Assembly: GCF_008932115.1 (NCBI RefSeq)
Contig: NZ_CP044543.1
Location: 5,772,501 to 5,836,500 of the forward strand
DNA from: Bradyrhizobium betae
GTDB lineage: Bacteria; Pseudomonadota; Alphaproteobacteria; Rhizobiales; Xanthobacteraceae
Length of the DNA stretch: 64,000 nucleotides
Direction: 5' to 3'
Positions within the stretch are counted from its first letter, which is position 1. Each line of letters begins with the position of its first letter. The notes under the pieces are model-generated. The model worked only from the letters and a program-made list of their open reading frames with translations. It did no database searches and was not told the DNA's origin. Both the position numbers and the translations under genes were made by a program. Shown here one piece after another: positions 9,011 through 16,795 of this stretch.

Positions 9011-10105
9011 CTACTTGGCGGCGGGCTGCACGATCTGCTGCTCGACAAGGCCGAGGTGCCCCGGCAGCGCACCGGCGCGCAGCAACATGGCGACGCTGTT
9101 GGCCTCCTCGAGGGTGAAATTGCCGGAGATCTGGCCGGAACCCCCGGTGATGGGCTCGCGGATCACCGGAGCCGAGATCACCTTGTCGTCGAGCACGATG
9201 GCGAAAGGCTTTCCGATGTTTTCCTCGGTGACGTGGGCGAAGCGCCGCGTGCCGCGGCCATTGAAGCGGAACGAGGCGATCGGCTCATTCGTTGCACTCG
9301 CAAAGCCCGGCCCCGCATAGCTGACGTCGTCGCCATCGAGTGCGCTGTCCCTGGCGACCAGATAAGGGCGCTTGTCCTTGAAGCCGAACAGGACTTCGCT
9401 GCCCGGAGGCGGCGTGCCGGATTGCGCCTGCTCGACCGGCATCGAGAGGTCGACCAGGCGGAAGCTGACCTTGACCTTTCTGGCGAAGATCGCGGTGACG
9501 CGCTCGGGCTCCATTTCGCCCGGCACGAAGATGCGGATGCGGTCCGTCCCGTCAGGCTGGACGCTGGCGAGCTTGACGCCGGAATCCTTGAGGCGCTGCT
9601 CGATCATCGCGATGGAATCCTCGACGAGATCGTGCAGCCGTGCGGTGGATGCGGCATCGGTCGGCGTGACCCTGACCAGCCCGTCGCCGCCGTCGGTCAC
9701 GGTGAGCGCGTGCGACGGCAATCCTTCAGCGGCCGAGGCGAGCTTGCGTGCGAGCTGTTCGCGGCCCTTGGCATCCGCGATCTTCAATTCGACGCCGCCG
9801 TCGCGGATCGCGAGCCCGGAGAAGGCGATCTTGCCCTCGCGCAGGGTCCTGTAGACGTCGTCGCGCAAATCCGTGATGACGCTCTCGCGCAGGCCGTCGC
9901 TGTCGACCTTGTAGACGATGCGTGAGCCGCCCAGCTTCTCCATCTTGTCGCCGACGAAGGCCGCGATCTTGGCGCGCATCTTCTCGAACTGGCTGTCCGC
10001 AGCAAGCGCGGCGCGGGGCATGGCGATCGCCGCAGCCATGATCGCCGACGTCATGGCGATCGCGGCAATCCGTCGTGTCATCCGGTCCCGCAGGAGCAGG
10101 GGCAT
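9011..10105 (-). CDS. Orphan SecD-like periplasmic head protein
   Basis: 364 aa with a signal peptide (cleavage near AALA-AD) and then the SecD/SecDF P1 head: EQRLKDSGVKLASVQPDGTD, and the SecD signature ITGGSGQISGNFTLEEAN leading to LLRAGALPGHL. In true SecD that last motif runs into the five-helix membrane channel; here the protein stops about 15 residues later. It therefore has the substrate-facing head without the channel and cannot be a normal Sec motor. An alternative start is the Met nine codons in (MTRRIAAIAM), which suits the signal peptide better. Confidence 0.75.
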   Translation of the reverse strand: MPLLLRDRMTRRIAAIAMTSAIMAAAIAMPRAALAADSQFEKMRAKIAAFVGDKMEKLGGSRIVYKVDSDGLRESVITDLRDDVYRTLREGKIAFSGLAIRDGGVELKIADAKGREQLARKLASAAEGLPSHALTVTDGGDGLVRVTPTDAASTARLHDLVEDSIAMIEQRLKDSGVKLASVQPDGTDRIRIFVPGEMEPERVTAIFARKVKVSFRLVDLSMPVEQAQSGTPPPGSEVLFGFKDKRPYLVARDSALDGDDVSYAGPGFASATNEPIASFRFNGRGTRRFAHVTEENIGKPFAIVLDDKVISAPVIREPITGGSGQISGNFTLEEANSVAMLLRAGALPGHLGLVEQQIVQPAAK

Positions 10106-10237
10106 CGTGTCCTCGCGTATCGCGGCAGGGCGCTGGCGGGCAACTCTGCCGCCAGTCCTTGGTCCCGCAACCGCGTCAGGAGGTTCAATCAGCCCGCCGC
10201 GGCATGCGGCCGGGCCCGGATTTTTGCGCTGTAACCG

Positions 10238-10987
10238 CTAGATCACGCGCTCGCTGTGGACGCAGCGGCAGTCCATCTCATAGTCGAGACCGACCACCGG
10301 AGGCCGGTTGAAATGCCAGGTCACGCCGTGGCGGGCTGCGCCGCGCCGCGCAAGTTCGCTGGCAAGGAACGGGTGAATGTCGTGCACGGTATAGACCTGG
10401 ACACCGGTGGTGTCGCGCCAGGTGCCGCCAAAGGCGCTCATCCGGCGCTCCATCTCGTCGAGCACGTACTTGGCCTTTTCCAGCATGCCCTCAGGGCTGG
10501 TGTCGCCCAGCCGCACCGTGTGGTCGCGGTAATTTGCCTTGCCTTCGAGGGATTCTCCGCTGCCGGCAACGACGAAGGATGGTGCAGCATCCTTCGCCGG
10601 CACGGTAAAGGAGAATGCGTGAAAACCCGGCTCCGCGGGCGGCGCGATCTCGGGACAGACATTGCTGCGCGCGACCGGATTGACGCCGTCGGTCACGATG
10701 CCCCATTGGACCAGAGTCTTGATGTAGATCTCGTTGAAGGCCTTGAAGCCTTCTTCGGTGAATGGCGCGGGCGAGCGCAACTCGCAGGCGCCGAACGCGG
10801 TCAGCGGGCGGCCGGCCTGTTTCAGCATGTCGGCGATCCGCGCAAAGCCCGCCTTGAGCGGAACCGGCTCGGCGAAACGCACGCGCTCGATCGAGAAGCC
10901 CGGCAGGGCGGCGATGCCACAGGAATACTGGCTGACGCCCGGCATGAAACGGTAGCCGCTGTTGGGTGCTTCGACGGTGCTGATCAT
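10238..10987 (-). CDS. RidA-fold protein resembling 2-amino(chloro)muconate deaminase CnbZ
   Basis: 249 aa. The pattern FARIADMLKQAGRPLTAFGA followed by FKAFNEIYIKTL resembles RidA/YjgF-family sheets and helices, and the overall sequence recalls CnbZ-type 2-aminomuconate deaminases, which remove ammonia from ring-cleavage products of aminophenols. This is recalled similarity, not a search. It lies 67 bases downstream of livF in the same direction as the ABC transporter operon, which fits catabolism of an imported aromatic or amino compound. An alternative is an uncharacterised RidA-like protein. Confidence 0.5.
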   Translation of the reverse strand: MISTVEAPNSGYRFMPGVSQYSCGIAALPGFSIERVRFAEPVPLKAGFARIADMLKQAGRPLTAFGACELRSPAPFTEEGFKAFNEIYIKTLVQWGIVTDGVNPVARSNVCPEIAPPAEPGFHAFSFTVPAKDAAPSFVVAGSGESLEGKANYRDHTVRLGDTSPEGMLEKAKYVLDEMERRMSAFGGTWRDTTGVQVYTVHDIHPFLASELARRGAARHGVTWHFNRPPVVGLDYEMDCRCVHSERVI

Positions 10988-11054
10988 GATGCCTCTTTGG
11001 CCTGAAGGGATCGACGGGTTGGCGGCGCGCTCATTCGCTTGCTCATCGGTTTGC

Positions 11055-11786
11055 TCATTCCTGGAGCACGCCGAGATAGGCGTCGCGCACGATGGGATCG
11101 GCGAGCAACTCGGTGCCCGATCCCTCTCGAACGATACGCCCCATGTCCATGACGAAGGCGTGGTGACAAAGATCGAGCGCGGTGGTGACGTCCTGCTCGA
11201 CCAGCAGGATCGACATGCCCTTGGCGTTGAGGGCGCGGAGCGCGGCCACGAGCTGTTCGACCAGCAGCGGCGAAAGCCCGAGCGATAATTCGTCGATCAT
11301 CAGCAGGAGAGGCGCGCTCATCAAGCCGCGGCCGATGGCGCACATCTGCTGCTCGCCGCCCGAGAGCGTCGCGGCGGCCTGGCGGCGCCGTTCGAGCAGC
11401 CGGGGGAAGGTGGCGTAGACCTGGTCGAGATCCCGCGCGACCGCGGTCCGGCCGTCCCTGCGCAGATAGGCGCCCATCAGCAGGTTTTCCTCGACGCTCA
11501 TGGCGCCGAACAGGCGACGTCCTTCCGGCACATGCACGATGCCGTGGCCGAGGATCTCCGCGGCACTGCCGCCGGTGAGATCGCGGCCTTCCGAGAAGCA
11601 CTCGCCTGCGGACATCGGGACCAGCCCGGAGAGCACGCGCATCAGGGTGGACTTGCCGGCGCCGTTGGAGCCGATCAGCGCGGTGATTTCGCCGCGGCGC
11701 ACAGTGATATCGACACCCCAGAGCACCTGGATCTCGCCGTAGCCCGCGCACAGCCCCTTGGTTTCCAGGATCAGCGAGCTAGCCAT
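11055..11786 (-). CDS. Branched-chain-type ABC transporter ATPase (LivF-like), cluster 1
   Basis: 243-aa nucleotide-binding subunit. Walker A is IGSNGAGKST (about 38-47), the signature LSGGEQQM, Walker B LLLMIDELS and the switch His follows in LLVEQDV-type context. The Walker B has Asp-Glu (MIDELSLGL) where LivF normally has LDEPSLGL: the Pro is replaced by Leu. It is the fifth gene of a livK-H-M-G-F operon and overlaps livG by 8 bases. The substrate is set by the binding protein and is probably not a simple amino acid given the neighbouring acyl-CoA synthetase. Confidence 0.9.
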   Translation of the reverse strand: MASSLILETKGLCAGYGEIQVLWGVDITVRRGEITALIGSNGAGKSTLMRVLSGLVPMSAGECFSEGRDLTGGSAAEILGHGIVHVPEGRRLFGAMSVEENLLMGAYLRRDGRTAVARDLDQVYATFPRLLERRRQAAATLSGGEQQMCAIGRGLMSAPLLLMIDELSLGLSPLLVEQLVAALRALNAKGMSILLVEQDVTTALDLCHHAFVMDMGRIVREGSGTELLADPIVRDAYLGVLQE

Positions 11787-12528
11787 GGCCGGCGCTCCGC
11801 TGCGCGTATTTCTGTCCGAGATAGGCTTCGACCACCGCCGGATTGCTGATCACCTCGCGCGGTGCGCCGTCGGCGATGAGTGCTCCGTTGTGCAGCACCA
11901 CGATCCTCGTGCAGACATTGAGCACGACCTTCATGAGATGCTCGATCATCACGATGGTGATGCCGCCGGCTGCAAGCTCGTGGATCAGTTTGGTGGCGCG
12001 CTCGACCTCGGCGCTGTTGAGGCCGGCATTGACCTCGTCGAGGAACAGCAGCTTCGGCTCCATCGCCAGCGCCTTGGCGAGCTCGAGCCGCTTGCGCATC
12101 GCAAGGGTGAGCGTGGCGGCCGGCTGCGAGGCCTGCGCCTCGAGCCCGACGAAGGCGAGATGCGCGCGCGCCGCCTCGCGCGCTCCCTTCAGGCTTGCGC
12201 CCGGCTGTGAGAACAGCGCGGCGGCCGCGACATTGTCGAGCGCGGTGAACTCGGAGAAGGGCTGCACGATCTGAAAGGTGCGCGACAGGCCCAGGCGGGC
12301 GGCCTGATAGGTCTTGATGCGGGTGATGTCGGTGCCGTCGAAAGTCACGGTGCCGGAATTGGCAGGCGTGACACCGCAGATCGTGTTCACGAGCGTGGTC
12401 TTGCCGGCGCCGTTCGGGCCGATCAGGCCGAGGACTTCGCCTCTTGCGACCGACAACGTGACATCGCGCAGCGCCTGCAGGCCCGAGAAGTGGCGCGATA
12501 CGCGCTCGAGGCGAAGCAGCTCAGACAT
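11779..12528 (-). CDS. Branched-chain-type ABC transporter ATPase (LivG-like), cluster 1
   Basis: 249-aa nucleotide-binding subunit with Walker A IGPNGAGKTTL (about 37-47), a LivG-type RTFQIVQPF segment, and Walker B LLFLDEVNAGL followed by HLMKVVLNVCTRIVVLHNG. The ABC signature appears divergent (TLTLAMRKRLELAKALA in place of LSxGxQ), unlike the canonical motif of cluster 2. It overlaps livM upstream and livF downstream by 8 bases each, so the operon is tightly coupled. Confidence 0.88.
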   Translation of the reverse strand: MSELLRLERVSRHFSGLQALRDVTLSVARGEVLGLIGPNGAGKTTLVNTICGVTPANSGTVTFDGTDITRIKTYQAARLGLSRTFQIVQPFSEFTALDNVAAAALFSQPGASLKGAREAARAHLAFVGLEAQASQPAATLTLAMRKRLELAKALAMEPKLLFLDEVNAGLNSAEVERATKLIHELAAGGITIVMIEHLMKVVLNVCTRIVVLHNGALIADGAPREVISNPAVVEAYLGQKYAQRSAGHG

Positions 12529-13456
12529 GCTTCGCCCTCCGCCAGAGACGATCAGGGCGCAGTGAGCTCAATCCATGCGGCAGGAACAGCAGCAGGAGCA
12601 CGATGAGCAGGCCAAGTACACCGGTATGGATCTGGATGTAGTTGCGCCAGACCACCTCTTCGAGGCCGAGATAGAGGAACGCGCCGCAGGCAACGCCGAG
12701 CGGCGAGCCGAGGCCGCCCATCAGCGCCATCACGATCGGCTTGACCGAATACAGGATGTCGAACACGTCGGACGGATCGATGTAGTGGACCCAGGCGGCA
12801 TAGATGCCGCCGGCCGCGCTGACGAAGCACGCCGACAGGCCGAAGGCGGCGGCCTTGTAGAGCGTGGTATTGAGCCCGACCATGCTGGACGCAGTCTCGT
12901 TCTGCCTGATGCAGGCGAGCGCGAAGCCGAGTTTCGAGCCGCCGACGATGATCGCCATCAGCGCCGTCGCCAGCAGCACGCCCCACATCGCGAAGAAGAA
13001 GAACGTTGCCTCCGCCATGATGCCGGCGCCGGAGGCGAGCGGGATGTTGAGGCCCATGCCGCCGCCGGTGAGATCGGTGGCGTTGTTGACGAGCTCGCGC
13101 AGCACTTCGGCCAGTGACAGGCTGGCGATGGCGAAATAATGCCCGCGCAGACGCAGCAGCACGGCGCCGAGTGCCGCGGCGGCGACAAATGCGCTCAGCA
13201 TGGCAGATGCGACCGCCGCCCATAGCGGCCATCCGTGGCCGAGCAGGACGCCGGCGGCATAGGCGCCGTATCCGAAGAACGCGGCCGTCGCGAAGGACGG
13301 ATAACCGGCGAGCCCGCCGACCACGTTCCATGACAGCGCCAGCACCGCATAGAGGCAGGCGATGGTGCCGAGCCGCAGCGCATAGGCGCCGCCGAACAAC
13401 GGCAGCGCGGCGACGGCCGCGATCAGGACCAGCAGTGCGATGTTGCTCCGGGTCAT
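12521..13456 (-). CDS. Branched-chain-type ABC transporter permease (LivM-like), cluster 1
   Basis: 311 aa, highly hydrophobic with about eight to nine membrane helices. The LivM family shows in ALSWNVVGGLAGYPSFATAAF near the N-terminus, the HYFAIASLSLAEVLRELV loop and the C-terminal ALMGGLGSPLGVACGAFL. With LivH it forms the membrane pore. Its start overlaps the end of livH by 4 bases (ATGA type) and its end overlaps livG by 8. Confidence 0.92.
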   Translation of the reverse strand: MTRSNIALLVLIAAVAALPLFGGAYALRLGTIACLYAVLALSWNVVGGLAGYPSFATAAFFGYGAYAAGVLLGHGWPLWAAVASAMLSAFVAAAALGAVLLRLRGHYFAIASLSLAEVLRELVNNATDLTGGGMGLNIPLASGAGIMAEATFFFFAMWGVLLATALMAIIVGGSKLGFALACIRQNETASSMVGLNTTLYKAAAFGLSACFVSAAGGIYAAWVHYIDPSDVFDILYSVKPIVMALMGGLGSPLGVACGAFLYLGLEEVVWRNYIQIHTGVLGLLIVLLLLFLPHGLSSLRPDRLWRRAKHV

Positions 13457-14319
13457 TCAAAGCCCTTCCGGCCGACCAGGCCCTGCGGCCGCAGCACCAG
13501 GAAGACGATCAGCAGGACGAAGGACAGCGTCGTCGCATGCGACGGGCCGAGGAAGGTCGATCCAACGCCCTCGACCAGCGCCAGCAGCAGTCCGCCGGCG
13601 AGCGCCCCGGACACGCTGCCGAGCCCGCCGAGCACGCAGACCACGAAGGCCTTGCCGAGATAGGCCGACGACGTCAGTGGCGAGATCGGGAAGATCAGCG
13701 CCATCAGCACGCCGGCGCAGCCCGCGAGCGCCGCCCCCAGGCCGAAGGCGATGGCGTAGATCGAGGGCACATTGACGCCCATCAGCACGGCGGCGTCGCG
13801 GTCGAGCCTGACAGCGACGATGGCACGGCCGATCCTGGAGCGGCGCAGCAGCAGGTAGAGCAGGCCGGTCAGCGCGAGCGCCGCGGCGGTCGCGATCAGG
13901 CGGTCGACCGGCACGACGACATCGAAGATGGAAGCCGACCCCAGCGACGGCGTCAGCGTCAGTTTGCGATAATCGGCCTTGAAGACATAGATCATCGCGT
14001 TGTTGAGGATCAGGTCCAGGCCGAAGGTCAGCGTCAGCGTCACCAACACGGGCGCCGTGATGACGCGGTTGAGGATCAGGCGCTGCAGCAGATAGCCGAG
14101 CACGAAGAACAGCGGCGCTGCGACGATGACGGCGTACCAGGGCGGGATATGCAGGGCGTTGTAGAGTCCGAACGCCAGATAGGCGCCGAGCACGATGAAA
14201 GAGCCGTGGATCAGGTTGATGACGTTGAGAACGCCCCAGACCAGCGAAAAGCCGATCGCGATGCAGGCGTACAGGCAGCCCAGAACGAGCGCGTTGATCA
14301 GGATCTGGGCGGCTTGCAT
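13453..14319 (-). CDS. Branched-chain-type ABC transporter permease (LivH-like), cluster 1
   Basis: 288-aa membrane permease with the LivH hallmarks: IGFSLVWGVLNVINLIHGSF near the N-terminus, FGLDLILNNAMIY, and the C-terminal KAFVVCVLGGLGSVSGALAG. About eight helices. It starts 15 bases after the binding-protein gene and overlaps livM by 4 bases. The opening residues MQAAQILINALVLGCLYA are typical of the family. Confidence 0.92.
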   Translation of the reverse strand: MQAAQILINALVLGCLYACIAIGFSLVWGVLNVINLIHGSFIVLGAYLAFGLYNALHIPPWYAVIVAAPLFFVLGYLLQRLILNRVITAPVLVTLTLTFGLDLILNNAMIYVFKADYRKLTLTPSLGSASIFDVVVPVDRLIATAAALALTGLLYLLLRRSRIGRAIVAVRLDRDAAVLMGVNVPSIYAIAFGLGAALAGCAGVLMALIFPISPLTSSAYLGKAFVVCVLGGLGSVSGALAGGLLLALVEGVGSTFLGPSHATTLSFVLLIVFLVLRPQGLVGRKGFE

Positions 14320-14334
14320 GAGCGGCGGGCCGGC

Positions 14335-15555
14335 TCAGTTCACGCCGATTTTCAGATCGCCCTGCTGGATCGCCTGCGGAAACAGCACCACGGGCTTGCC
14401 TCCCTGGATCTGGAAGACCGGCGGATCGAGCGAGTTGATCTGGCCGTTGGCGCCGAACTTCACGGGACCGAAGAAGGTGACGACGTCGAGCTTGGCGAGC
14501 TCGTCGCGGACCTTGTCGCGGTCGAGCGAGCCGGCCTTTTCGATCGCGATCTGGAACAGCGCGCCGCAGAGCGCAGCGGAAGCCTGGCCGTAATCGGGCT
14601 CGCTGTTGTACTTGTCCTTGAACAGCTTCACGAAATTCGCGGTCGTGCCGAAGATGTCCTTGCCGTTATATTGCTCAGCGGGGTGCCACCAGGCGGCGCT
14701 GGAAACGTTTTCGGCCGCAGGTCCCAGTGCGTCGATGAATTCCTGGTAGGCGGGGCCTGCGATCATCGTGACGACGGGCGCCTTCATCTGCTGGTCGACC
14801 ATCTGCTTGCGCACGAGCAGCAGGTCGTTGGTGTAGCCGGTGACGAAGATCCATTGCGGCGCCAGCGACTTGATCTGCGACAGGGCGGCGGAGTGATCGA
14901 GCGTGCCGATGGAATATTTCTCGGAATAGACGACCTCGTAGCCTTCCGCCTTCGCCGACTTCTCCATCTCCTGCGCGATCGCGAGCGGAAACAGGTCGTT
15001 GCGGGCGAGGATAGCGACCTTCTTCACATCGGGGACCTTGGTCTTGATGATCTTGGTCAGCGGCGTGGTGAGCGTGTCATTCGGCGTGAAGGTCCCGAAC
15101 AGATATTTGTAACCCTGGTCGTAGACCTGCGATGACGAGGCGGTCGCGGCGAGCGTCGGCACCTTGTACTTCTCGGACACGGTGCTGGCCGCCTTCGCCG
15201 CGCCCGAACCGAAGGCGCCGAACATGAAGTTGACGTTGTCCTGGCTGATCATCTGCTCGGTGGCCTGCACCGCGCGCGGCGTGTTCGACTGATAGTCGGT
15301 GTAGACGATCTGCACCTTGTACTTCTTGCCGCCGACCGAAATGCCGCCGGCCTTGTTGGCCTGCTCGGCCCAGAGATCGTAGCCCTGCTGCTGCTTGACT
15401 GCCTCGGGCGCCAGCGCGCCGGTGATCGGCAGCGGCGCGCCGAAGCGGATGATGTCCTCGGCGGAGGCGGCGGACAATTGCGCTCCGAGCGCCAGCACCG
15501 CGGCGCTCAACGGAACGGATCGACGAACGCGGCGAGCAACCCACGACTGATTCAT
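14335..15555 (-). CDS. ABC transporter periplasmic substrate-binding protein (LivK-like), cluster 1
   Basis: About 406 aa. It has a signal peptide (cleavage near ASA-ED) and then a type I periplasmic-binding fold: FGAPLPITGALAPEAVKQQQ, GYDLWAEQANKAGGI, FMFGAFGSGAAKAASTV. It most resembles the amide/aromatic-acid-type LIV binding proteins rather than the leucine type in cluster 2. I chose the ATG at 15555 (MNQSWVARRV) since it starts the signal peptide and has a GGAG site; an upstream GTG or ATG would add 18 unlikely residues. It is the first gene of the operon, divergent from the LysR gene. Confidence 0.9.
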   Translation of the reverse strand: MNQSWVARRVRRSVPLSAAVLALGAQLSAASAEDIIRFGAPLPITGALAPEAVKQQQGYDLWAEQANKAGGISVGGKKYKVQIVYTDYQSNTPRAVQATEQMISQDNVNFMFGAFGSGAAKAASTVSEKYKVPTLAATASSSQVYDQGYKYLFGTFTPNDTLTTPLTKIIKTKVPDVKKVAILARNDLFPLAIAQEMEKSAKAEGYEVVYSEKYSIGTLDHSAALSQIKSLAPQWIFVTGYTNDLLLVRKQMVDQQMKAPVVTMIAGPAYQEFIDALGPAAENVSSAAWWHPAEQYNGKDIFGTTANFVKLFKDKYNSEPDYGQASAALCGALFQIAIEKAGSLDRDKVRDELAKLDVVTFFGPVKFGANGQINSLDPPVFQIQGGKPVVLFPQAIQQGDLKIGVN

Positions 15556-15660
15556 CTGAGGAATTCTCCATGGCGGTCTCTCTGCACTCGAGCATGGCAA
15601 ATCCACCATTCGAATAAAAGCATTGAAATTAGAGATCTTGGATCGAATAATTAGAACGCT

Positions 15661-15701
15661 AGCCAGCCGCCTGCCGTCCTGTTGGGCAGCGCCGGCTGGC
15701 T
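15661..15701. promoter_or_regulatory. Inverted repeat between livK and the divergent LysR gene
   Basis: A perfect 9-base arm AGCCAGCCG (15661-15669) pairs with CGGCTGGCT (15693-15701); within it CTGCC and GGCAG form a second stem. It lies 25 bases before the LysR start and about 105 bases from the livK start. It could be an operator or a 5' UTR hairpin; sequence alone does not decide. Confidence 0.4.
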
Positions 15702-15725
15702 GGTTTCATGAGGGAAGGCCAGCCC

Positions 15726-16628
15726 GTGATCGAGTCCGCCGCCATCCGATATTTTCGCGAAGTGACCGAAAGCGGCTCGATCAAGCAGGCCGCGACTGCG
15801 CTCCGGATCGCGCCGAGCGCCATCAGCCGGCAGGTCCAGGCGCTCGAGGAGGAGTTGTCGGTCAAGCTGTTCGAACGCGGGGCGCGCGGCATGATGCTGA
15901 CCGATGCGGGCCGGTTGCTCTATCGCTACGCAGTCGAGAACCGCCACCAGCTCGACGGCATCCGGGTCAAGGTGCAGGAATTCGAGACGATGCGTCGCGG
16001 CCAGGTCAAGTTCGCGGCCGTCGAGGGCATGGTGACGAACTTCCTGTCCAATTTCGTGATCGATCTGTCCGCCAACTATCCGGGCATTTCGACCTCGATG
16101 ACCGTAGTCGGCTCGCGCGCGGTGGCCGAGATGGTGAGCCGCAATGAGGTCGATCTCGGGCTGGTGTTCGGACGGGCGCCGCGCCGCGAACTGATCGAGC
16201 TTGCGCGCATGCGCCAGTCGCTGTGCCTGATCGTGTCGCCGAAACATTCGCTGGCCTATCGCGACAGCTGCTCGGTCAAGGAGCTGGCCGGCCTGCGCGT
16301 CGTGGTGCCTGATCCATCCTTCGGCATCCGGCAGGAGATCGATCGTGCCTGCGCCAATGCCAAGGTGCGGCTCGAAATCTGCAATGAGACGAACTCGCTG
16401 GCCTTTGCCCAGACGCTGGCTGCGCGCACGGATCTGGCGACGTTCCTGCCGCGTGATACCGCAATGCCTTCGATCGAGGCGGGCCGGCTGGTTGCCGTCC
16501 CCCTGCGCGACAAGCGGCTGGAAGCAACGCAGGTGACGCTGGTTCAGCTTGCCGGCCGCAACATGTCGCCGTCGGGCAGGCTGGTGGCCGATCTGCTGAT
16601 CGGGCGGATGAAGGCCTCGCGAGAGTGA
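15726..16628 (+). CDS. LysR-family transcriptional regulator
   Basis: About 300 aa. The N-terminal winged helix-turn-helix is evident: IRYFREVTESGSIKQAATAL then APSAISRQVQALEEEL. A substrate-binding domain fills the rest. A GTG at 15726 (VIESAAIRYF) with AGGGAAGG seven bases upstream is the better start; an ATG 18 bases earlier would add six residues. It is divergent from the ABC operon and just upstream of the acyl-CoA synthetase gene, so it probably controls both in response to the imported compound or its CoA ester. Confidence 0.88.
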   Translation: MIESAAIRYFREVTESGSIKQAATALRIAPSAISRQVQALEEELSVKLFERGARGMMLTDAGRLLYRYAVENRHQLDGIRVKVQEFETMRRGQVKFAAVEGMVTNFLSNFVIDLSANYPGISTSMTVVGSRAVAEMVSRNEVDLGLVFGRAPRRELIELARMRQSLCLIVSPKHSLAYRDSCSVKELAGLRVVVPDPSFGIRQEIDRACANAKVRLEICNETNSLAFAQTLAARTDLATFLPRDTAMPSIEAGRLVAVPLRDKRLEATQVTLVQLAGRNMSPSGRLVADLLIGRMKASRE

Positions 16629-16795
16629 CGGTGCTCGCGTGCCGCCTCTCGATTCGTGCACGGCCAGCCATGGACGAACGCCAAATCATCCATCATTGTG
16701 CTCCGGCTTGACCAGCCCATCGGTCGAGGCCTCGCCACACCAAAATGTCAAAAGACAGGGGGCGGGGAAATGCATCTGAGGGAGGACGGAATTCC

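Noticed and set aside
13114..15135. A 673-codon open frame antisense to the cluster 1 permease and binding-protein genes
   Set aside because: Arg/Gln-rich shadow without domains opposite clear liv genes.
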